Below, in pieces: positions 1 to 6,883 of a stretch of DNA of 15,871 bases; positions within the stretch are counted from its first letter, which is position 1; every line of letters starts with the position of its first letter. Location: NCBI GenBank assembly GCA_003602535.1, contig QQSA01000021.1:1-15871 (forward strand). The letters are read 5' to 3'. A program made the translations under genes and the position numbers. The notes beneath the pieces are model-generated. The model was not told the origin of the DNA. It saw only the letters and a list, made by a program, of their open reading frames with translations, and did not search any database. This DNA comes from Candidatus Poseidoniales archaeon (GTDB lineage Archaea > Thermoplasmatota > Poseidoniia > Poseidoniales > Poseidoniaceae).

Positions 1-339
1 TGGATACACCGACAGCAAAGTCATGTTCCTTTTGCTGAAGCTCAAATGTTTAAATTGAGAAAGAGCAGATTGGGATATGGCCGTCTGTGCTTAGCAATGT
101 GGCCGTTGAGGTCAGCGTTAGCTAGTTGGCGTAGATCAAACCCCGGAAAGAATTGGGAAGATGCTTTGAAAGAAATTATTTTGGATACAGAAGAAAAGAA
201 AGTACCACCAAATATTCGTAAGGCTGTAAAGTTCGTAATCGAGAGATTACACTTGATTTCGAGTGGACATGCTGAATGCCCAGTTCCTCTAAATGAAGAG
301 GAACTCCTGGTTTGGTGGTCTGTGGAGCCGCCAAAGTAA
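1..339 (+). CDS. C-terminal part of an unrecognised protein, truncated by the window edge
   Basis: The reading frame is open from the first base to the TAA at 337-339, so this is probably the tail of a longer gene. The first in-frame ATG is at 46, which would give a 97-residue protein. No ribosome binding site precedes that ATG and the frame continues upstream of it, so I do not take 46 as the true start. The visible part is basic at its N-terminal side (several K/R around residues 3-30 after the ATG) and more acidic towards the end. It has a probable helical stretch (ALKEIILDTEEKK) and ends in a Trp-rich tail, VWWSVEPPK. There is no signal peptide, membrane segment or motif I recognise. Its stop codon abuts the stop codon of the convergent minus-strand gene with no intervening base. 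Confidence 0.6.
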   Translation, partial: WIHRQQSHVPFAEAQMFKLRKSRLGYGRLCLAMWPLRSALASWRRSNPGKNWEDALKEIILDTEEKKVPPNIRKAVKFVIERLHLISSGHAECPVPLNEEELLVWWSVEPPK

Positions 340-1098
340 CTACTCTTCTTCAGATACTTCTGCCATTTGAAATCGGCTACCTGATGGTAACAATACCATT
401 GACGGGTCTTTAGAGAAATGTATTGGGCGAGCTGAAAACGAAGTCGCTATGAATAATCCGATAAATATGCCGAATGGGGTTCCGGTTAGTAATCGCATAA
501 ATGCAGTTGACTCATAAGAAGTTAGAAGTTGAGAGAAACCATCTAATGCCATAGGTAATGCAAAAATACCAGCAAGTACAATCATAGCCATAGTCCTTCG
601 ATTATTTCGGTAAATGTCCTCAGTATATCTATCTGGGAATATTGAAAGGAATGTATCTCTCAGTGTCCATCTGTTCAAGCCTTTTCTCGAGAAAATGAAG
701 CCGCCGATTGCAAGACCGAAAAAGATTCCAACATCTCTCACACAAACCGGCATTTGATTTCCATTTATTTCCCAGGAACGCTCTGCTTTATTGTGGCAGT
801 TTAAATCTCCAAAGCCATAGATAAATGCTGCATATGGATCTAGTTCACTCCATGCAAATTTACCATACTCGCTTTGATTGTGTCCAACACTTCCTTTCGA
901 TTCAGTTTGAGTATTACCCCATGAATCATCTGAAAAATAGTCAAATGTGTTAGCACGCCCAGAAAGTTCAGGCACACTATCTTCTGGTAGATAGCCCGGC
1001 ACTATGAAAAATGAAATCAAGAAAAATGTAGAAATCCCTCCTACCCAGAGACCTATCTTGCGTTCTCGGTTTCTATTGTCTAGTCCGTTCCGCTCCAT
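340..1098 (-). CDS. DUF2085 family membrane protein
   Basis: A 252-residue integral membrane protein. Helices are visible near residues 17-34, 121-137, 168-188 and 203-222. A conserved Cys-His/Arg signature sits at 101-109 (CHNKAERSW) and 117-126 (PVCVRDVGIF). It is followed by LPMALDGFSQ (181-190) and ESTAFMRLLTGTPFG (196-210). This order (CH..ERS, then PxCxR..GI, then PMalDG..Q, then RxxTG..FG) is that of DUF2085, a family of unknown function. In many members the second signature reads C-A-R-C; here the second cysteine is Asp122, so a Cys pair there is absent. The extracytoplasmic loop 35-95 is rich in Ser/Asp/Asn. The gene is divergent from the membrane-protein gene at 1150 and convergent with the truncated gene on its left. 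The ATG start at 1098 has no Shine-Dalgarno but lies 26 bp from a TATA-like CATATG, which fits a leaderless transcript. Confidence 0.75.
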   Translation of the reverse strand: MERNGLDNRNRERKIGLWVGGISTFFLISFFIVPGYLPEDSVPELSGRANTFDYFSDDSWGNTQTESKGSVGHNQSEYGKFAWSELDPYAAFIYGFGDLNCHNKAERSWEINGNQMPVCVRDVGIFFGLAIGGFIFSRKGLNRWTLRDTFLSIFPDRYTEDIYRNNRRTMAMIVLAGIFALPMALDGFSQLLTSYESTAFMRLLTGTPFGIFIGLFIATSFSARPIHFSKDPSMVLLPSGSRFQMAEVSEEE

Positions 1099-1120
1099 GC
1101 CTCTTCCAGTTGAATCGAGC

Positions 1121-1130
1121 GCATATGTTT
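1121..1130. promoter_or_regulatory. Shared divergent TATA-like element centred on CATATG
   Basis: The only AT-rich patch in the 51-bp divergent gap is gCATATGttt. Its palindromic core (1122-1127) is centred at 1124.5, 26.5 bp from the ATG of the minus-strand gene (1098) and 25.5 bp from the ATG of the plus-strand gene (1150). Archaeal TATA boxes are centred about 26 bp upstream of transcription starts, so the same box could serve both genes, giving near-leaderless mRNAs. Neither start has a clear Shine-Dalgarno, which agrees. This is an inference from spacing; no transcript data were available. Confidence 0.4.
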
Positions 1131-1149
1131 TGCCTAGAACACTCGTGGC

Positions 1150-1845
1150 ATGTTCATGGAGGAGAAAGTTGGCTTCAGACGCGCTTTCTCCGCGTCCATA
1201 GTTTTGGGACTATATTCTGGCTTTATGCTAGCAGTCGCAATTGCGATGAGTTTTGGTAATAGTGGATTAAAATTGGCTGGTTTTTTGTGGGCTTTAACAA
1301 TTGTAATTTGCGCATTGTTTCTAACACCACTACTTGCTATTAGCAGAAAAAGAGGAATACCAAATATCGATGAACACGTAACTAAATTCCGTGAAAGTCT
1401 CGATGAATTCAATGAAGGAGTCGGAGGTTGGCGAGCATATTCGCATATTCGGGGTCAAGGCATGGGTGTATCTATTTCATTATCAAATGCTTCTAATCCA
1501 TTGATAATTATTGAACGGGCGATTCAGATAATGGGTAAATGCAAACTTGTTTTCCGCTTTTCGAAAAGTGATACTTCACTCAGAGATCGAACATTATTAA
1601 TTCTAAATGAAAAAGTAGGTGCATCTAGAATTCAGAGAAGAACAAAATCGTTAACGATTGTACCAGAAGTAAAAATTGACCGTTCTACAATAATAACCCG
1701 GGTGATGATGCTATGTCCTCCACTGATGGTTGCAGGTTCTATGGGTTTTTATTCTGTAAATCCAGATCAACCAATTTTAGCTTTCATAGGTGCTACAGCA
1801 GGTGCAGTTTTGGGAATGTTGGTTGTTACTAACCAAGGTAGATAG
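1150..1845 (+). CDS. Unrecognised membrane protein with two hydrophobic pairs
   Basis: A 231-residue protein I cannot assign to a family. Two N-terminal hydrophobic helices (about 14-34 and 42-64) are followed by a basic turn (SRKRG) and a roughly 115-residue soluble region (70-182). Two further hydrophobic segments lie near 184-201 and 207-226. This topology leaves both termini and the central domain on one side of the membrane, probably the cytoplasm. The central domain contains alternating beta-like and basic stretches (KCKLVFRFSKS, RIQRRTKSLTIVPEVKI), but no catalytic motif is evident. Start: ATG 1150, with a second ATG at 1156. There is no ribosome binding site, and the TATA-like box about 26 bp upstream favours leaderless translation from 1150. 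The regulator gene starts 26 bp after its stop, so the two are probably co-transcribed. Confidence 0.6.
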   Translation: MFMEEKVGFRRAFSASIVLGLYSGFMLAVAIAMSFGNSGLKLAGFLWALTIVICALFLTPLLAISRKRGIPNIDEHVTKFRESLDEFNEGVGGWRAYSHIRGQGMGVSISLSNASNPLIIIERAIQIMGKCKLVFRFSKSDTSLRDRTLLILNEKVGASRIQRRTKSLTIVPEVKIDRSTIITRVMMLCPPLMVAGSMGFYSVNPDQPILAFIGATAGAVLGMLVVTNQGR

Positions 1846-1850
1846 TTACC

Positions 1851-1857
1851 GGAGGAG
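1851..1857 (+). promoter_or_regulatory. Shine-Dalgarno GGAGGAG ahead of the HTH regulator
   Basis: GGAGGAG lies six bases after the upstream stop codon. In the regulator's frame the possible starts are GTG 1872, TTG 1875 and ATG 1881. All are rather far from the motif (14 bases or more), and no in-frame start lies closer. The motif therefore supports translation coupling to the upstream gene but does not decide the start. Confidence 0.45.
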
Positions 1858-1871
1858 TCATATTTGTTCCT

Positions 1872-2702
1872 GTGTTGTGTATGTTTGTGCGGGAGATAAC
1901 TTTGTTCTGGAGATTATCCCGGCTCAAGGATACAGATGTCTCACCACTGATTGATATTGTATCCGAAGCAGTATTTTTGTCATACATCAAAAGAACACCT
2001 AGAGACATTAGAATACTGCTAAAGGTTACTTTCAGACCTGGGAAAGTCCCAGAGGATTTGAATTCATTATATTTCTTGGAATTACTAGATGTTCATCACA
2101 AGCCAGATGAAAATGATGATAGTTATGTGATAAATGTTAGATTATCACATCCACTGTCAAATTTTAATGCAAGAACCGGTGGGACTTCAGCAGTTCCCGG
2201 TTGCCGAATTGATGGAGAAGGAATGACTTACATTATCCAAGGGGGTAATATCCGATTAAGGCTAGTAGCTGCAATGGCTAAATTGCTAGCAAAACCAGAT
2301 CGAATCTCTGCTAGAACTTTAGATTTCAAAAGCAAATCAACTTCAGGACTTCTTAACAACAAACAACTGAAAATAGCAAAGTATGCTTATGATCGAGGTT
2401 GGTATGACATAAAATCCAAAGTAAGACTTTCTGATATGGCCAATGAAATCAATATCTCGAGAGCAACACTAGCTGAACATTTATCTCGTATCGAGAGTAT
2501 AGTTATGGATGACTTACTAGGTTCATTTTCTAATATTAGGATAAAACCAGAAGAATATGAAATTTTCAAAGAAATGGTAGTTGAAGATTCTGAATTTTCA
2601 GGTTATAGTGATGATGATCAATTCAAAATATTACTTCAAAATATACATCAAAATATAGCAGATGAGGTTTTGGAAGAAGATGACAATGAGGAGAATATTT
2701 GA
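1872..2702 (+). CDS. Bat-type (HTH_10) helix-turn-helix transcriptional regulator
   Basis: A 276-residue predicted DNA-binding regulator. Residues 160-216 match the archaeal bacterio-opsin-activator (HTH_10) domain: LLNNKQLKIAKYAYDRGWYD, then the helix-turn-helix around 186-205 (LSDMANEINISRATLAEHLS), then a stabilising helix. The pattern 'LT.rQ...l..A...GYyd.pR..s..ela..lgis.sT..ehLrr' is the family hallmark. Residues 20-150 form a mixed alpha/beta N-terminal domain like those that precede HTH_10 in other archaeal regulators; I see no PAS or GAF signature and no recognisable ligand pocket. The C-terminal tail (230-276) is strongly acidic. The start may be GTG 1872 or ATG 1881. It is the second gene of a compact plus-strand run, 27 bp ahead of the methyltransferase-like gene, and may autoregulate that run. 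Confidence 0.8.
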   Translation: MLCMFVREITLFWRLSRLKDTDVSPLIDIVSEAVFLSYIKRTPRDIRILLKVTFRPGKVPEDLNSLYFLELLDVHHKPDENDDSYVINVRLSHPLSNFNARTGGTSAVPGCRIDGEGMTYIIQGGNIRLRLVAAMAKLLAKPDRISARTLDFKSKSTSGLLNNKQLKIAKYAYDRGWYDIKSKVRLSDMANEINISRATLAEHLSRIESIVMDDLLGSFSNIRIKPEEYEIFKEMVVEDSEFSGYSDDDQFKILLQNIHQNIADEVLEEDDNEENI

Positions 2703-2718
2703 ATTCAGACTTAGTTAT

Positions 2719-2724
2719 GAGGAA
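2719..2724 (+). promoter_or_regulatory. Shine-Dalgarno GAGGAA for the PIMT-like gene
   Basis: GAGGAA sits five bases before ATG 2730, which is good spacing. It fixes that ATG as the start and indicates that internal genes of this run are translated with Shine-Dalgarno help, unlike the first gene. Confidence 0.5.
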
Positions 2725-2729
2725 TTACA

Positions 2730-3689
2730 ATGGATACTTCTGAATTGATTAGAAACCTGAAGAACTCAGGGGTAATAATTCCTAAGACAATAGAAAATGC
2801 CATGTTAAAAGTATCTATAGAAGATTTTACTGAACATGATTATATGGGTTTTTACCACGACAGGCCAGTAGTTTTCCTTGAGACCCCATCTGGAGGAGTC
2901 AAGACAATCTCTGCACCTCATATGATTGCTACTTTACTACATAATCTCGAATTAGATAGTGGCCAACATATTGTGATATATGGTGCTAAAGGTGGTTATA
3001 TTAGCGCATTAGTTGCACACATTGTTGGTGAATCTGGACATGTTACTGTACTAGATCCTTCGATTGAAGTGATAAATTATATTTCGAATAATCTAAGAGG
3101 ATACCCGACTGTAGATTGTCATACTATTTCGGAGCTATCAGAAGTAAAATTACCTAAATTGAATCGAGTTCTTGTAACAGGCCAGATACATGGATTGCCT
3201 GAGTGGTTAAGTGATGGAATTGAGGATGGTGGTTTTGCTATCGCACCTATCGGTAATATGGATTCACAGAGGCTATTGAAATTAGAAAAACAAGGTGATT
3301 CATTGTTTGAAACCGATTTAGGTAGCGTCATTTTCGGTCCTGTAGATATTGATGATACTATCGTAGGAACTCCTTCGCCCGAAGAGATGGCCGAATTGGT
3401 TGAACAGGTAGTTGAATTGATGAGTGATATTGGTATTATTGAACAAGATGACCGTTCAAAATTGTACGACTTAGTTGCAGAATTGAGACTGCTGCCCGAC
3501 GATTTACCTCCTCCTGAAGAGTTAGATGATCCATCCCAACACCCTATGATGCAATTGATTCTGCAGAAGGGTGAATGGTTTGTAAAACTCTGGCCTATGA
3601 TTCAATCAATGATTCAACCAAGAATTGCTTCTTATGCATCTCCTGAAAATACTGATCAAAGAGATAACCATTCTGATTTTATTCCTTGA
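2730..3689 (+). CDS. PIMT-like methyltransferase-fold protein (protein-L-isoaspartate O-methyltransferase family), divergent
   Basis: Of its 319 residues, the first 210 or so follow the protein-L-isoaspartate methyltransferase layout. There is an N-terminal helical part with EDFTEHDYMGFYHDRPV (31-47), the substrate-side motif KTISAPHM (58-65), a SAM-site strand-loop at 80-93, and TVLDPS (106-111) at the acidic ribose-binding position. The final strands RVLVTGQ and GGFAIAPIG (168-175) lead to QRLLKLEKQGD (180-190). The canonical glycine loop E-I-G-x-G-x-G-Y is altered here to Y-G-A-K-G-G-Y (84-90): the strand-end acid is Tyr and a Lys lies in the loop. SAM binding is therefore uncertain. Residues 215-319 are an acidic, Pro-containing C-terminal extension not found in standard PIMT of roughly 210-220 residues. 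It lies between the regulator and the HEAT-repeat gene. Repair of isoaspartyl damage is the family role; whether this copy does it cannot be told from sequence. Confidence 0.7.
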   Translation: MDTSELIRNLKNSGVIIPKTIENAMLKVSIEDFTEHDYMGFYHDRPVVFLETPSGGVKTISAPHMIATLLHNLELDSGQHIVIYGAKGGYISALVAHIVGESGHVTVLDPSIEVINYISNNLRGYPTVDCHTISELSEVKLPKLNRVLVTGQIHGLPEWLSDGIEDGGFAIAPIGNMDSQRLLKLEKQGDSLFETDLGSVIFGPVDIDDTIVGTPSPEEMAELVEQVVELMSDIGIIEQDDRSKLYDLVAELRLLPDDLPPPEELDDPSQHPMMQLILQKGEWFVKLWPMIQSMIQPRIASYASPENTDQRDNHSDFIP

Positions 3690-3693
3690 GGTG
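3688..3693 (+). promoter_or_regulatory. Shine-Dalgarno GAGGTG overlapping the PIMT-like stop codon
   Basis: GAGGTG runs from inside the stop codon of the upstream gene (TGA 3687-3689) to five bases before ATG 3699. The arrangement fixes this start and suggests translational coupling of the two genes. Confidence 0.5.
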
Positions 3694-3698
3694 TAAAA

Positions 3699-4658
3699 AT
3701 GGCTGGTCTAGAATCTCAAATATCTCGTCTTTCGAATAAAGATGTAAAAATTAGGAGGAGGGCTGTAAGGTATCTTTTCGAAGAAGATAACCCCGATGCT
3801 CTGAGAGGATTTGTTCCATTGCTCAAGGACAAAGACTCTTGGTTCAAGAACAAGTCTTTGGATGCACACCGAAAATGGGCTAAATCATCAGAAGATTTAC
3901 TTCCATTGATGGAAAATAATCAACGCATTGCTGGTGAGTTATTAGAAAAGGTAGATGCACCCGAAATCGCAAAAGAACTACTGTCTAGTGAGGATCATAT
4001 TACGCGAGGTTTTGCAGCTAAAAGTCTAGCAAGCGTCAAAGATTTGCATGAAAAATTTGCAGCAGACCCTCATCATTCGGTTAGAATAATTGCTGCAAAT
4101 AATTCTGTTGATGTAGATTTAATTTCATCATTAATCAGTGATGCCCACTCCGCAGTCAGACGTTCTGCTATTGCTACTGCTTCTAAAGAAGGACTCAAAC
4201 TTAATCAAGAGACTCTAGAAAAGGGATTATCTTCCAGTGATCCAGCACTTAGATCTTTGATTGCATCTTTAGCAGTAAAGAGTGGTGGTGATATGTTGGA
4301 GCGAGCTTGTAAGGATTCTAACCCTAAGGTTCGCAAAGCGATTGCTGAAACTCTAAGAAGAGATGTAGATCTAGTTGATGAAAGAATAGATTTAATCTCT
4401 AGGGTCTGTCCTGAAATTATTGTTAGATGGTTAAGGTCTAGGCATGATCCGAAAGCATCAAAATTACGATGGTCAATGGTCGAGAATACAGAATTGAATT
4501 CAAGAATACGTTCTAAATTGCTAGAACAAATGGAAGGCCGAAATGACATAGACTTGCATAGACTTTCTATTATTGGTGAAGATGAGTCTACTTTGGTGAG
4601 ATTAGCAGCGAACAACCTATCAGCCTCCGTCTCTGAGTTGTCAGGCGAGGACTCATGA
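3699..4658 (+). CDS. HEAT-repeat scaffold protein
   Basis: A 319-residue alpha-helical solenoid. Repeats of about 30 residues carry the HEAT pattern of a D-x-x-x-x-V-R-x-x-A turn between paired helices. Examples are KDVKIRRRAVRYL (14-26), ADPHHSVRIIAANN (121-134), SDAHSAVRRSAIATA (147-161), SSSDPALRSLIASLA (178-192) and KDSNPKVRKAIAETL (204-218). Similar but weaker units cover the rest. No signal peptide, membrane segment or catalytic motif is seen, so a cytoplasmic protein-protein scaffold is the likely role. Its stop overlaps the start of the next gene (ATGA, 4655-4658), and a Shine-Dalgarno overlapping the upstream stop precedes it. It is thus locked between the PIMT-like and M61 peptidase genes, which suggests a role in the same process, though partners are unknown. 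Confidence 0.75.
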   Translation: MAGLESQISRLSNKDVKIRRRAVRYLFEEDNPDALRGFVPLLKDKDSWFKNKSLDAHRKWAKSSEDLLPLMENNQRIAGELLEKVDAPEIAKELLSSEDHITRGFAAKSLASVKDLHEKFAADPHHSVRIIAANNSVDVDLISSLISDAHSAVRRSAIATASKEGLKLNQETLEKGLSSSDPALRSLIASLAVKSGGDMLERACKDSNPKVRKAIAETLRRDVDLVDERIDLISRVCPEIIVRWLRSRHDPKASKLRWSMVENTELNSRIRSKLLEQMEGRNDIDLHRLSIIGEDESTLVRLAANNLSASVSELSGEDS

Positions 4659-6403
4659 AATCAGGTATTTGCTTCCACGCCGACGCAACCGATGGTGCAA
4701 GTCGAAGACTTGGGGTTAGAATTGAAATTGAAGGGCCATTTATTGGAAATATTCTTGATTTGAGGTTTCCAAGATGGGTTCCTGGCTCATACTTCATTCG
4801 AGAACCGATACAACATATGTCTGATCTTTCTGCAACTTGTGATGGAAAGGAAATCAAAATCAAGAGAGTTGATGTCGATGGTGCCCGAATAACGGGAGTA
4901 GGTGATGCGAGTAAGATAGTGGTTACTTACAGATTGCTGGCTGCTGAAATGACATGTCGAGCAAATCACTTGGATGAATCTCATGTTCACATAATGCCGC
5001 CATATACCTGGATGATGCCAACTAGAGGCATAGAGAAATCAAGGATAGATCAAACTCACAAAGTAACCCTGGCAGCACCCAAGGAGTGGAATACTGCGAC
5101 ACAACTGTCCGGCAAAGAAGGAGAATGGTTTGCAGAAGGTAGAGACGAATTCCTTGATGCCATTATGGAATCGAATGCTAACTCAATGATTTCTTTCGAT
5201 GTTATGGGAACTACTCAATATCTCAAATTATGGGATTCAGGTAGCCTACTAATTCCAAAGAAAGGCCTGGACCGTTTCATTGAGGCTATGAAACTAGTAA
5301 TCGAAGAACACTTTGCATTATTTGGAGTTCCTGAATGGAAGGACTACTGGACAGTTCTACACTTAACCGAGTCTGGAAGAGGAGGATTAGAGCATCTGCG
5401 TAGTCAGACATCAATGATGCCTAGAAAGTGCTTACAAGAAGGCAATGAAGAACAGTGGAGAGACCTTGTGTCCTTGTTCAGTCACGAATTCCTACACCAA
5501 TGGAATGTCAAGCAATTGAGGCCGAAGAATTTCCTAGAATACGAATTACAGCGAGAGGAACACTCAGACCTATTGTGGTGGTTTGAAGGCCTTACTTCTT
5601 GGCTTGGAGATATTTTGTGCTTACGAAGTGGAGCTTGGAGTGAAGAGGACTGGCGAAAAGATTGGACTCGTAAGATGAAAAGGCACACTGATAGAAATGG
5701 AATGAAACATGAATCGCTACAAGAAAGCAGCCACGATGCATGGATCCATCTTTACAGACCGAATTCTTACAGTAGAGAGGTCCAAATCTCATACTACCTA
5801 GAAGGAGAAATGGCTGTTTTCTGTCTTGATGCTGAATTGAGAAAGCGTTCGAAAGGCAAGCATGGAATGGATGATGTGATGGCAACTTTGTATCATAATC
5901 ACAAACTTGACTCCGACAATCCTGGAATCACACATTCTGACATCAAGAAAGCGCTAGTAAATACACCGGGAGGCAGAAGACTTGGAGGGATGCTAGATTC
6001 CCTAGTTAGTGAAAGAAATGCTCCTGATGTAATCTCAGCAATGAAAACACTCGGTCTAGAAATGGTCGCCGACAAGAAAGCCAAAGGAGCTTGGGTTGGC
6101 CTAAATCTTGCAAGTAATCCCAACTGTGTCAAGGTGCGAACACATCTAACTGGATCTCCATGTAGAGAATCCATCCACACTGGTGATGAGATTATCGCAA
6201 TAGACGGACTGCGAGTCAAGAATTCAAGTGACATCACTGCCGCTATTTATGGTAATGAGGGTGTTAATACCACATTTACAATCGCTAGAGAAGGCGTATT
6301 ACACGAAGTTAAAATCACACCTACTGCGAATCCAAACCACTTAACTATCGTGGAAGGTAAAGGCAACAAACTCTGGCAAGCAATCAAAGCAACGATGCGC
6401 TAA
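4655..6403 (+). CDS. M61 family metallopeptidase with C-terminal PDZ domain
   Basis: A 582-residue gluzincin peptidase of the M61 (glycyl aminopeptidase) family. The N-terminal beta-domain has the family sequence WVPGSYFIREPIQH (41-54). The catalytic domain has GRGGLEH (241-247) near the substrate-recognition region and the zinc motif HEFLH (277-281; ligands His277 and His281, general base Glu278) followed by WNVKQLRP. The third ligand is Glu311 in LLWWFEGLTSW. Residues about 485-560 form a PDZ domain with the GDEIIAIDGLRV core (528-539), usual for this family. Length agrees with known members (about 570-620). No signal peptide is seen, so it is probably cytoplasmic and trims peptides from their N-termini. 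The start ATG 4655 overlaps the upstream stop by 4 bp, implying coupled translation. It is the last gene of the run and abuts the convergent gene at 6404 with no gap. Confidence 0.88.
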   Translation: MKSGICFHADATDGASRRLGVRIEIEGPFIGNILDLRFPRWVPGSYFIREPIQHMSDLSATCDGKEIKIKRVDVDGARITGVGDASKIVVTYRLLAAEMTCRANHLDESHVHIMPPYTWMMPTRGIEKSRIDQTHKVTLAAPKEWNTATQLSGKEGEWFAEGRDEFLDAIMESNANSMISFDVMGTTQYLKLWDSGSLLIPKKGLDRFIEAMKLVIEEHFALFGVPEWKDYWTVLHLTESGRGGLEHLRSQTSMMPRKCLQEGNEEQWRDLVSLFSHEFLHQWNVKQLRPKNFLEYELQREEHSDLLWWFEGLTSWLGDILCLRSGAWSEEDWRKDWTRKMKRHTDRNGMKHESLQESSHDAWIHLYRPNSYSREVQISYYLEGEMAVFCLDAELRKRSKGKHGMDDVMATLYHNHKLDSDNPGITHSDIKKALVNTPGGRRLGGMLDSLVSERNAPDVISAMKTLGLEMVADKKAKGAWVGLNLASNPNCVKVRTHLTGSPCRESIHTGDEIIAIDGLRVKNSSDITAAIYGNEGVNTTFTIAREGVLHEVKITPTANPNHLTIVEGKGNKLWQAIKATMR

Positions 6404-6823
6404 TCATTCTGATTTCGATAGTTCTTCAAGTAAAACATGTATTGGAGGCATGTGATTAGAGATCGTGTGTTTACTTGTTTTTGGAGGATACAATTCATCA
6501 CTTAGACACATTTCGATTACCTCTTCTTTAGTTATACTATCTTGCCCACTTCCTGGCCAAACATCCACAGCAATTTGATCATCTGATAAGTAATCGATTA
6601 GGATTACAGGCACTCGTTTTAGGTTTAAACAAACAGCCACAGAATGGCGATGATGCCCATCTAAAATTGAGCCGGTTTGAGAATCTACTAGCAATGGTTT
6701 GGTAAATCCACCCCACCTTTTGGTCATATCTAGCAACTTATCTCTATTCCTAATTTTGATTTCTTCATGGGGTTTTAACCAATCTAACGAGACTAGTGTA
6801 ACATCGTCTGCTTCCCATGACAT
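6404..6823 (-). CDS. ParB-fold protein of the archaeal SerK (free L-serine kinase) type
   Basis: A 139-residue protein from ATG 6823. It contains LKPHEEIKIRNRDKL (17-31) with an acidic pair at 20-21, a region ending in KPLLVDSQTG, and the ParB/sulfiredoxin-fold signature ILDGHHRHSVA (53-63). These are followed by VPVILIDYL and by ITKEEVIEMC ... LYPPKTSKHTI (97-121). The last segment, with PPKTxKH, is typical of the archaeal proteins related to Thermococcus SerK, which phosphorylates free serine to O-phosphoserine using ADP. Whether this copy is a serine kinase or a related ParB-fold phosphotransferase is an inference. A longer frame reaches 6880, but its extra 19 residues (MCRAHPFQS...) look non-coding and would run through the divergent promoter. 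A TATA-like ATTATCC about 27 bp upstream supports 6823. It is divergent from the CCA-enzyme-like gene and convergent with the M61 peptidase gene. Confidence 0.65.
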   Translation of the reverse strand: MSWEADDVTLVSLDWLKPHEEIKIRNRDKLLDMTKRWGGFTKPLLVDSQTGSILDGHHRHSVAVCLNLKRVPVILIDYLSDDQIAVDVWPGSGQDSITKEEVIEMCLSDELYPPKTSKHTISNHMPPIHVLLEELSKSE

Positions 6824-6844
6824 GGGCCTTTCGAAGCAGATAGT

Positions 6845-6857
6845 TGGGATAATGCTT
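6845..6857. promoter_or_regulatory. Candidate divergent promoter patch (GGATAATGC)
   Basis: GGATAATGC (6848-6856) is the main AT-rich patch between the two divergent starts. It lies about 27 bp from the minus-strand ATG at 6823 and about 33 bp from the plus-strand ATG at 6884. That spacing fits a near-leaderless transcript to the left and a leader of about 7 bases to the right. The match to a TATA consensus is weak. Confidence 0.25.
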
Positions 6858-6883
6858 TGGAAAGGGTGAGCGCGACACAAATC

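Noticed and set aside
4205..4615. A 136-codon minus-strand open frame inside the HEAT-repeat gene
   Set aside because: Antisense of clear HEAT repeats; Ser/Leu-rich translation typical of a shadow frame.
6824..6880. N-terminal extension of the SerK-like gene to 6880
   Set aside because: The extra 19 residues look non-coding, cross the divergent promoter patch and the alternative starts of the opposite gene, while ATG 6823 has a TATA-like box at the expected distance.
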